A DNA stretch of 40,860 nucleotides from an uncultured Clostridia bacterium (GTDB lineage: Bacteria > Bacillota > Clostridia > TANB77 > CAG-508): positions 1 through 40,860 of the forward strand of contig CANRCM010000004.1 in NCBI GenBank assembly GCA_947629085.1. Direction: 5' to 3'. The first letter of the stretch is position 1. Every line of letters begins with the position of its first letter. The position numbers and the translations under genes are program-made. Shown here piece after piece: positions 19,199-25,716 of the stretch. The notes beneath the pieces are model-generated. The model was not told the origin of the DNA and ran no database searches. It was given only the letters and a program-made list of their open reading frames with translations.

Positions 19199-20821
19199 TT
19201 ATTTATCTTTTAAATTGCTATTTTCTAACTTTTTTAGCATTTCTTCTCTTAACTCTTGCTGTGTTTTCTTTTTTGTTCTTGATTTTCTAGTAGTTGGTTT
19301 TTGATTTTTATTACTTTTCTTTGTGACTTTTTCATGTCTTTTTCTTGATTTTTCATCTGCTTCTTTTATAGAAGCGATTCTCTCTCTATATTTGTTACTA
19401 AATTTGCTTTGTGATTTTCTTGTTTGCGTTTTTTTGTTACTTTTCTTTTCTTTTTTCTCTTTCTTTTTCATATTTTTCTTAATTTTGCTTATTCTTTTTT
19501 CTTCTCTTAATTTATTATTAAGCATTAAATATTGAGGATCATTTTGTTTATCTTGATATTTTAAGTCATCACAAATCAACTCAATTATTGAAGAAGCAAC
19601 TAATTTTGGATCATGTCTAATATGTCCATCAATAATCATTGATAAATCTCTTTGTAAAAATTTAATTCCTCTTACTTTTTCAATATTTTGATCTACTATA
19701 TCTTGTCCTTCCAAATTATATTTTTTTATAAACTCCGGTATAATTTCTCCTGTATCATAAATACAGTAATCAACAACACCTTTTCCACAGTGGTCTATAA
19801 TCGCATTTAAATGATCTGATACAGAATAGTTATCTGTTTGACCTGGTTCCGTCATAATATTGCTTATATATACTTTAATTGCGCTACTTTCCTTAATTGC
19901 CTTTGCCACACCGTTTATTAAAAGGTTTGGTATTACATTTGTATATAAACTTCCTGGTCCTATAATAATACAATCAGCATTTTTTATTGCATCTAAAACT
20001 CCTGGTGCTGGTTTACAATTACTTGGATTAATTAATATTCTATTTATATTTGTTATTTTTTCAGAAACTATTTCTGGTATTTTAGATTTTTCTTCAACAA
20101 TATATCCATTTGCAAGCTCTGCAACAATTTTCATTTCATCTAAAGTTACAGGTATTACTTTTCCTACTATGTTTAAAACTTCATTACTCTTTATAATAGA
20201 ATCTTCAAAATTTCCATTTATTTCCTTCATTGCAGAAAAATAAATGTCTGAAAAATTAAGTCCATTTAATTTTCCCTTTGTAAATTTGTAATTAAATAAC
20301 TTATCTATTTGTCCTTCTTGTGTTGCTAGTGATACTATACTATCTTTTACATCTCCTAATGGTAATAATTGCAATTCTTTTCTTGAATTTGTAGCTACTT
20401 CTCCATAATCTGATATTGTAACTATTGCAGTTAAATTATTTGTATATTTCTTCAATCCATAAAGAACTGTATCTAATCCTGCTCCTCCACCAATTACAAC
20501 AATATTAGGTCCTTTATCATATACTGTTTTATTAAATATTAATGATTTTATATTAACATTATCTTTATTTTCCATTCTTTCATCTGTTGATTCTATTAAT
20601 ACCTCTAACGTTCTCTTATTTAAAAAAATCAAACCTAAAACAATTGCTAAAAATCCTAATACAAATATAATAACGACTTCTCCTACTTCTGTAAAAGAAA
20701 TTTCCTTCATTACAAATATTTTGGCTAATCCATAGCACGCTAACATTATTCCTATTAATATCAAAAATATCCATCTTTTCATTTTATTACTTGATTTAAA
20801 CCATTGCATTAATCCACTCAT
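19199..20821 (-). CDS. Divergent membrane-anchored YvcK / gluconeogenesis-factor homologue
   Basis: A 540-aa protein of the YvcK (CofD-like) superfamily. In Bacillus YvcK binds UDP-sugars and links central carbon flow to cell-wall synthesis. Two membrane segments (about 17-36 and 48-67) precede the Rossmann core, as in other long clostridial forms. The core has VVIGGGAGLDTVLYGLKKYT at about 108-127, LLPLGDVKDSIVSLA, GPGSLYTNVIPNLLINGVAK and NIMTEPGQTDNYSVSDHL. Two usual motifs are altered: GGGTGL/GGGSGL is GGGAGL, and the expected DDGGSSGRLR is SDYGEVATNSRKELQ. The last 90 residues are a Lys/Arg-rich tail. The start at 20821 (MSGLMQWF) follows AAAGGAATG. murB is upstream; rapZ and whiA, its usual partners, are not adjacent. 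Ligand and function may differ from YvcK. Confidence 0.82.
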   Translation of the reverse strand: MSGLMQWFKSSNKMKRWIFLILIGIMLACYGLAKIFVMKEISFTEVGEVVIIFVLGFLAIVLGLIFLNKRTLEVLIESTDERMENKDNVNIKSLIFNKTVYDKGPNIVVIGGGAGLDTVLYGLKKYTNNLTAIVTISDYGEVATNSRKELQLLPLGDVKDSIVSLATQEGQIDKLFNYKFTKGKLNGLNFSDIYFSAMKEINGNFEDSIIKSNEVLNIVGKVIPVTLDEMKIVAELANGYIVEEKSKIPEIVSEKITNINRILINPSNCKPAPGVLDAIKNADCIIIGPGSLYTNVIPNLLINGVAKAIKESSAIKVYISNIMTEPGQTDNYSVSDHLNAIIDHCGKGVVDYCIYDTGEIIPEFIKKYNLEGQDIVDQNIEKVRGIKFLQRDLSMIIDGHIRHDPKLVASSIIELICDDLKYQDKQNDPQYLMLNNKLREEKRISKIKKNMKKKEKKEKKSNKKTQTRKSQSKFSNKYRERIASIKEADEKSRKRHEKVTKKSNKNQKPTTRKSRTKKKTQQELREEMLKKLENSNLKDK

Positions 20822-20856
20822 TATTTCTTCATTCCTTTCTTGCAACATGTAATATT

Positions 20857-21774
20857 TTATTTACCTACAACTTCTATTTCTAATTCAATTTCTTTATTGA
20901 ACTTTTTATAAATTTTTTCTTTTATATATTCTATTAATTTTAAAACATCTTCTGATGTTGCATTTCCTTTATTTATTATAAAACCACTATGTTTAGTAGA
21001 TACTTCAGCTCCTCCAATTGAATATCCTTTTAATCCTGCTTTATCTATTAGTTCTGCTGTTATAAAACCATCTCCTCTTTTAAATGTACTACCTGCATTT
21101 GGGAATTCTATCGGTTGCTTTTCTTTTCTATATTTTGAATATTCATATATCTTTTGTTCTATTTTTTGTTTTTCTCCTTTTTTTAATGCCAGATCTACTT
21201 CTAAAACAATATATTTTTCTTTTTTTAGCATACTTCTTCTGTATTCAAATTTCATTTTTTCATTTGTGAATATTTTTATATTTCCATCATAGTCCATACA
21301 TTTTACTGTTTTTACTATGTCTTTCATTTCTTTTCCATGAGCTCCAGCATTCATTTTTATTGCTCCACCAATTGTCCCTGGAATTCCTGATAATTCTTCT
21401 AATCCTGATATTTCTCTTTCTAAACATTCTCTCGCAAGTTTTGTGATTTTATTTCCTGCTCCAACTGTAACTTTTATCTGACCTTGATCTTCTTTTATCT
21501 CAAATTTTTCTAATTTTATTGTTATTGTAATTCCTTTTATTCCATTATCTAGTACTAATAAATTACTTCCATTTCCTATTACAGTTAATGGTATTTTATT
21601 TTTCTTTATAAATATTAATATCTCTTTTAAATCATTAATATTATCTATTTTTATAAAACACTCTGCAGGTCCACCCAACTTAAAAGTTGAATGTTTTTTC
21701 ATAGGTTCATTAAATAATATTTTTTCTTTATCTATTTGTAAATTTGACTTTTTTATTAATTCTTCTAAGTTCAA
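20857..21774 (-). CDS. murB: UDP-N-acetylenolpyruvoylglucosamine reductase
   Basis: MurB (305 aa) is the FAD- and NADPH-dependent enzyme that reduces UDP-GlcNAc-enolpyruvate to UDP-MurNAc in the cytoplasm. Motifs are HSTFKLGGPAECF, the FAD-binding VIGNGSNLLVLD and GLEELSGIPGTIGGAIKMNAGAHG, the catalytic Ser in NAGSTFKRG, and the C-terminal GGAEVSTKHSGFIIN. The length fits the type II enzymes of Gram-positives. The start codon is TTG at 21774 behind AGGGAG. It is first in a unit with the yvcK-like and GH133 genes and has a good promoter at 21853-21881. Confidence 0.97.
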   Translation of the reverse strand: MNLEELIKKSNLQIDKEKILFNEPMKKHSTFKLGGPAECFIKIDNINDLKEILIFIKKNKIPLTVIGNGSNLLVLDNGIKGITITIKLEKFEIKEDQGQIKVTVGAGNKITKLARECLEREISGLEELSGIPGTIGGAIKMNAGAHGKEMKDIVKTVKCMDYDGNIKIFTNEKMKFEYRRSMLKKEKYIVLEVDLALKKGEKQKIEQKIYEYSKYRKEKQPIEFPNAGSTFKRGDGFITAELIDKAGLKGYSIGGAEVSTKHSGFIINKGNATSEDVLKLIEYIKEKIYKKFNKEIELEIEVVGK

Positions 21775-21852
21775 AATTACACTCCCTTTTTATTTCTATT
21801 ACTTTATTATTATTATATTTATTTTTTTACTATTCTATAAATTTTCTACTTT

Positions 21853-21881
21853 ACTATATCATTTTTGTATGAAAATTACAA
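21853..21881 (-). promoter_or_regulatory. Sigma-A-type promoter for murB
   Basis: Minus strand TTGTAA (21881-21876), 17 bp, TATAGT (21858-21853), about 80 bp before the murB start. Confidence 0.7.
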
Positions 21882-21894
21882 GTACTATAAAACA

Positions 21895-21948
21895 TAAAAA
21901 GAGACTAAAAAAATAAAAATAAATTATTTTTATTTTTTCAATTCTCTT
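21895..21948. terminator. Second AT-rich hairpin between spoVT and murB
   Basis: AAGAGAATTGAAAAAATAAAAATAA pairs with TTATTTTTATTTTTTTAGTCTCTT on the minus strand, and T residues follow. It lies about 110 bp beyond the spoVT stop, just before the murB promoter. It is nearly symmetrical and could stop transcription on either strand; a back-up terminator is the simplest reading. Confidence 0.6.
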
Positions 21949-22009
21949 CTTTTCTATTATTAATTTATATGGTTTTTTATTATTAAACTAATTATAAAAA
22001 TGGAAATTA

Positions 22010-22055
22010 TAAAAACAAGTTAATACTATTTTTATTAATAGTAATTAACTTGTTT
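22010..22055 (-). terminator. Terminator after spoVT
   Basis: Minus strand ACAAGTTAATTACTATT pairs with AATAGTATTAACTTGT (one bulge), followed by TTTTTAT. It begins about five bases after the spoVT stop. Confidence 0.85.
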
Positions 22056-22059
22056 TTTA

Positions 22060-22614
22060 TTATATATCCATTTGGCTTCCTAAAAACGCAGCTGCAGATT
22101 GCGCTACTTTTTTCTCTACTTCATCCATTTTTTTATTAGCTTCTTTTGACATAAGAATTACTGTTCCTATAGTATCCCCATTAGATATAATTGGATATAC
22201 TACTTGCGCATTATTTTTTCTTTCTCTATTATCATTTTTAGTAATTGGCATAGCAATGTTACTATTTTCTTTACTTGTATATACTTCTTTATCTTCCATT
22301 AATTGTTCTAATTCTTTACTTATATCTTGTTCTAAAAATTCTTTTTTTGAACCTCCTGATACGGCAATTATAGAATCTTTATCTGTTATACAAGCAATAT
22401 GCCCTGTAGTTTTGGACAATGTTTCTGCATATCCTGATGCAAATTCTGAAAGTTCTCCTATTGGTGAATATTTCTTTAAAATAACTTGACCTTCCCTATC
22501 TGTAAAAATTTCTAAAGGATCACCTTCTTTTATTCTTAAAGTTTTTCTTATCTCTTTTGGTATTACAACTCTACCTAAATCATCTATTCTTCTTACAACT
22601 CCAGTTGCTTTCAT
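22060..22614 (-). CDS. spoVT: Stage V sporulation protein T
   Basis: SpoVT (184 aa) is an AbrB-type transcription regulator that tunes forespore gene expression under sigma-G. The N-terminal swapped-hairpin DNA-binding domain is textbook: MKATGVVRRIDDLGRVVIPK, EIRKTLRIKEGDPLEIF. Residues 55-184 form the GAF-like domain (HIACITDKDSIIAVSGG, then the C-terminal VAQSAAAFLGSQM). The length equals that of known SpoVT proteins. The ATG at 22614 follows AAAGGAGG. It is monocistronic between two terminators. A forespore promoter is expected upstream, but I could not identify one. Confidence 0.95.
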   Translation of the reverse strand: MKATGVVRRIDDLGRVVIPKEIRKTLRIKEGDPLEIFTDREGQVILKKYSPIGELSEFASGYAETLSKTTGHIACITDKDSIIAVSGGSKKEFLEQDISKELEQLMEDKEVYTSKENSNIAMPITKNDNRERKNNAQVVYPIISNGDTIGTVILMSKEANKKMDEVEKKVAQSAAAFLGSQMDI

Positions 22615-22727
22615 CTTTTTCCTCCTTTAATTCCAAGCATATTTTTGTTTTATATTCTTATTATTACAAATGAGGAAAAAATTATTCATTTTTGCTTTTA
22701 TTTAATATTAAAATAATTATTAAAATT

Positions 22728-22775
22728 AAATAAAAAAGGTTTAAATTAATAAATATATACTTAATTTAAACCTTT
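22728..22775 (-). terminator. Terminator after the KAP-like NTPase gene
   Basis: Minus strand AAAGGTTTAAATTAA, loop GTATATATTTA, TTAATTTAAACCTTT followed by TTTATTT. It ends the comF-NTPase unit. Confidence 0.88.
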
Positions 22776-22780
22776 TCATT

Positions 22781-24763
22781 TCATTCTTCTTCTACTTTTT
22801 GTTCTTTTTTAGGTAAAAAACCAACTTTATATTTATTTACAATATATTCTAAACTATTTGCAAAATCTCTAAGCATAACATTCTTTATTGTTGGTTCTTT
22901 AGTTTTTAAATAATCATCAACTATTTGTTTCAATTTTTTAATATTCTTTGTCTCTGGTTCTAGTTCTTTTGCATATTTATCTGATCTATCAATTAATTTT
23001 TCTTTGATTAACATTATATCTTCATTGCTAGCACAAGAAATTCTTTGAAATAATTGATTTGGATCATAATATTTTAATATTGGAATATTAGTACACTCTT
23101 TATCAAATCGTTCATAAAATTGTTCCATTTTCATTGGAATATTTTTCATTATCTCTTCTGCTTTTTCCTTATATTTTTTATCAAGTAATTGCTCGTTTAA
23201 AACATTAAAATGTTTTAATATTTCTTCCATGTCTTCTTCTACTTCTTCAATTGCAATTTTTCCTAATTCTTCATTTACATTACTACAATATTCTGAATTT
23301 AAAGCAGCTATGTTCATACCATTAAAAAATATAGCTTTTAATATCTTTAAGTCATAGTTTATCAAACCTTTTCTTGAGAAATAGCTAAAATATGCAAATA
23401 ATTTTACTGTATCAATAAGATCTATTTTCCCTGTTTTTATATCCTCTAATATTTCTTCAATTACATTACTAAATTCATCATCAGATATTTTCCAATATTC
23501 TTCTGTAAGTAATCTTTTATATGCTGGAAGTTCTCCTGTATCAACAGTTTTTCTTATTGTTTCCATATTATCTTTAAATATTTTCATATCAAATATACGT
23601 GTTCTAACATAATATTCTATAAATTTAAAAAATCTATATTCAGATTTAAAATTATAATAATAATTATTGTCGAATTCTTTTATATAAAATTGTCTATTAT
23701 CCATAAGTATTCTTGATGATACTAGAAGAGATTTATACTCCTCATTATTGTTTATATTCATAAATTTTTCTTTTGTTATTTTCCCTGCTTTTATTTCAAA
23801 TGAAACTGCTATTGTAAATATAAGCATTGTTTGCATTACTCTATGATTTGTATTTGGATATGATTTATTTACCATTTCATAAACTTTCTTAAAGTCATTT
23901 AATGCATGTTTCAATATTCTTAAATTTCTTGTTCCGCTTCTATGGAATGTATTTATAATAATTTTTGTGTTTTCTCTTAAAAATCTAATAAGCTCAGGAT
24001 TATTTTCATATCTCATTAATATACCATTTATAATATAATCAAATTTAGGAGCATATTCAAATGTTTCTCCAATTAGTTTTTCTTTAATTCTCTCATAGTC
24101 GTTTGCTTTGTCAAATACATGCTCTATTTTATCTTGAATCTTTTCTACCATAGGTTTATCTGATTTATTTAATTCATTTTGTTTATCTAATAGATAAGTT
24201 GCAATAAAAGTTTTCATTTCTAAATTAGAACTTTTCAATTTTGTAGATAATTCTTTTTCATTACAAATTATTATTGTTTTTATATGATCATGCTCAACAA
24301 AATTATTTATATATCCTAAAATATCTATAACATCAACATTTGCTCTTTCTAAGTCATCAAAGCAAAGTACTTTATCGTCTGTTGAAAAAAAATCAGTATA
24401 ATCCAATTTGTTACTACTTTGCGTTACTCCAAAAAAGTTTGCCATATCAATACCAGTTTTAGCATATTCAGGAATCGTTTCTTGACCTTTTGAGCTCATA
24501 AATTTTCTTAAATTTTTATCCATTAATTGTGTTGTTTCCATAAATATTTTTTTGCTTATTTCTTCTAGATTTGATATACCATATAGAGACATATAAATAG
24601 TTGTATAGCTTTTTCCATTTAATTGCATAGATTCAATTTTATTTCTTATTTTATTATTCCAAAAGTGAGTTTTTCCCGAACCCCATTCACCGTTAATCAT
24701 TATAGCATAATCTGTATAGTCAGCCCTAATATAATCTAATATGCTTTCTACTAAATCTTCCAT
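22781..24763 (-). CDS. KAP-like P-loop NTPase, possible defence protein
   Basis: A 660-aa P-loop NTPase. Walker A is GEWGSGKT at residues 25-32, Walker B is VLCFDDLE at about 132-139, a sensor-like Asn is in TIIICNEKEL, and an arginine-rich segment HRSGTRNLRILKHAL follows at about 275-290. The GEWGSGKT start and the short spacing fit KAP-type STAND-related NTPases, a group that includes phage-exclusion proteins such as PifA. I see no transmembrane insertion and no recognisable effector; residues 330-660 are helical and unassigned. It sits 28 bp after comF in the same direction with AAGGAGG before the ATG, between housekeeping genes, and has its own terminator. Base composition is like its neighbours. 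A role in phage defence is an inference; a housekeeping membrane or DNA-linked role is also possible. Confidence 0.75.
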   Translation of the reverse strand: MEDLVESILDYIRADYTDYAIMINGEWGSGKTHFWNNKIRNKIESMQLNGKSYTTIYMSLYGISNLEEISKKIFMETTQLMDKNLRKFMSSKGQETIPEYAKTGIDMANFFGVTQSSNKLDYTDFFSTDDKVLCFDDLERANVDVIDILGYINNFVEHDHIKTIIICNEKELSTKLKSSNLEMKTFIATYLLDKQNELNKSDKPMVEKIQDKIEHVFDKANDYERIKEKLIGETFEYAPKFDYIINGILMRYENNPELIRFLRENTKIIINTFHRSGTRNLRILKHALNDFKKVYEMVNKSYPNTNHRVMQTMLIFTIAVSFEIKAGKITKEKFMNINNNEEYKSLLVSSRILMDNRQFYIKEFDNNYYYNFKSEYRFFKFIEYYVRTRIFDMKIFKDNMETIRKTVDTGELPAYKRLLTEEYWKISDDEFSNVIEEILEDIKTGKIDLIDTVKLFAYFSYFSRKGLINYDLKILKAIFFNGMNIAALNSEYCSNVNEELGKIAIEEVEEDMEEILKHFNVLNEQLLDKKYKEKAEEIMKNIPMKMEQFYERFDKECTNIPILKYYDPNQLFQRISCASNEDIMLIKEKLIDRSDKYAKELEPETKNIKKLKQIVDDYLKTKEPTIKNVMLRDFANSLEYIVNKYKVGFLPKKEQKVEEE

Positions 24764-24791
24764 ATTTCCTCCTTAGTTTATAATTTGATAT

Positions 24792-25457
24792 TTAATCTTT
24801 TGCTATTGTCAATACATCCATCTTTGTTGGTCTTGCTTGTTTTAATATTTTTAAGCACTCATTTACAGTACTTCCTGTTGTATAAATATCATCTAACAAA
24901 AGTATTTTTTTATTTTCTAATTTTTCACCATTTTTTAGTTTATAAACACCTTGTATATTTTTTCTTCTTTCTTCTTTATTTAATTTGCTTTGTTCTATTA
25001 TATTTTTAGTTTTAAAAATGCAATTATTTTTCAGTATTATTCCTGTATTATTAGCAATTTCCTTTGCTAATAAATAACTTTGGTTATATCCTCTTTCTTT
25101 TTTTCTTTTTCTACTTATCGGAACTGGTATTATTGTATCATAAGATTTAATAATTTTAAACATTTTTTTATTTTTTAATAAAAAATATACAATACTTTTA
25201 TAAAGATACGATTTTTCTTGAAATTTATATTTTAAAATAATTCTTCTTATCATACCTTCATACTTAAACATATAAAAATGTCTATTATATACATTATCTG
25301 TACTACTATTTTTTTCAATTACAAATTTTGATTCATTTTCTAATATTTTATAACACTTTTTACATAAGAAATTGTTGTTCAATTTTCCACATATTCCGCA
25401 TTTAGGTGGATAAATGAGATTCAATAATTTTATTAATATTTGTTTATTATTATTCAA
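24792..25457 (-). CDS. comF: ComF family phosphoribosyltransferase-like protein
   Basis: ComF-type protein (221 aa), linked in Bacillus and other bacteria to uptake of transforming DNA. A four-cysteine zinc finger opens the protein (C20, C23, C32, C35). The phosphoribosyltransferase core follows, with IIPVPISRKRKKERGYNQSY and the PRPP loop ILLLDDIYTTGSTVNECLK. The start is TTG at 25457 after AAAGGAG. The 280 bp upstream hold the promoter at 25629-25657 and otherwise AT-rich sequence. No comFA is adjacent. It is followed by the KAP-like NTPase gene. Confidence 0.93.
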   Translation of the reverse strand: MNNNKQILIKLLNLIYPPKCGICGKLNNNFLCKKCYKILENESKFVIEKNSSTDNVYNRHFYMFKYEGMIRRIILKYKFQEKSYLYKSIVYFLLKNKKMFKIIKSYDTIIPVPISRKRKKERGYNQSYLLAKEIANNTGIILKNNCIFKTKNIIEQSKLNKEERRKNIQGVYKLKNGEKLENKKILLLDDIYTTGSTVNECLKILKQARPTKMDVLTIAKD

Positions 25458-25628
25458 TATGTTTTCTCCTTTATATTACTAATAAATTATATTTAAATAT
25501 TAGCTTCATTTTTTATTAAATTTAATTGATTTTTGATTTGATTTTAAACTTTTGAATTAAATATTTTTATTTTGAATTAAAATATATAGCATATAAATAT
25601 TCTTATTAATTAATTTTTTGTGTTTCAT

Positions 25629-25657
25629 ATTATATTTTATTTTTATTATTTAGTCAA
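25629..25657 (-). promoter_or_regulatory. Sigma-A-type promoter for comF and the NTPase gene
   Basis: Minus strand TTGACT (25657-25652), 17 bp, TATAAT (25634-25629). It leaves an untranslated leader of about 165 bases before comF, AT-rich and without a clear fold. Confidence 0.85.
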
Positions 25658-25679
25658 TAAAATATTTGAATAAATTATA

Positions 25680-25716
25680 TAAAAAGAAACAATAGATTCC
25701 TTTTTCCTATTGTTCC
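25680..25716 (-). terminator. Terminator overlapping the recD2 stop
   Basis: Minus strand GGAACAATAG, loop, CTATTGTTTC, then TTTTTATA. The TAG in the first arm is the stop codon of the frameshift-corrected recD2 reading. A terminator exactly at that stop supports the idea that the whole stretch is one working gene. Confidence 0.82.

Noticed and set aside
19860-20243. 127-codon open frame on the plus strand
   Set aside because: It is antisense to the yvcK-like gene, has no ribosome-binding site and looks like a composition shadow.
21895-22055. The two tandem hairpins as a recombination or integron-like site
   Set aside because: Both sit downstream of spoVT with T-rich tails and are adequately explained as tandem terminators; no integrase or repeat copies are nearby.
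22781-24763. Assignment of the NTPase to a named defence system such as Avs
   Set aside because: There is no tetratricopeptide-like sensor, nuclease or TIR-like effector visible; only the KAP-like NTPase core can be supported.
25458-25628. A hidden gene or riboswitch in the 170-bp leader of comF
   Set aside because: The stretch is almost pure A/T, with no stable stem and no open frame with a ribosome-binding site.
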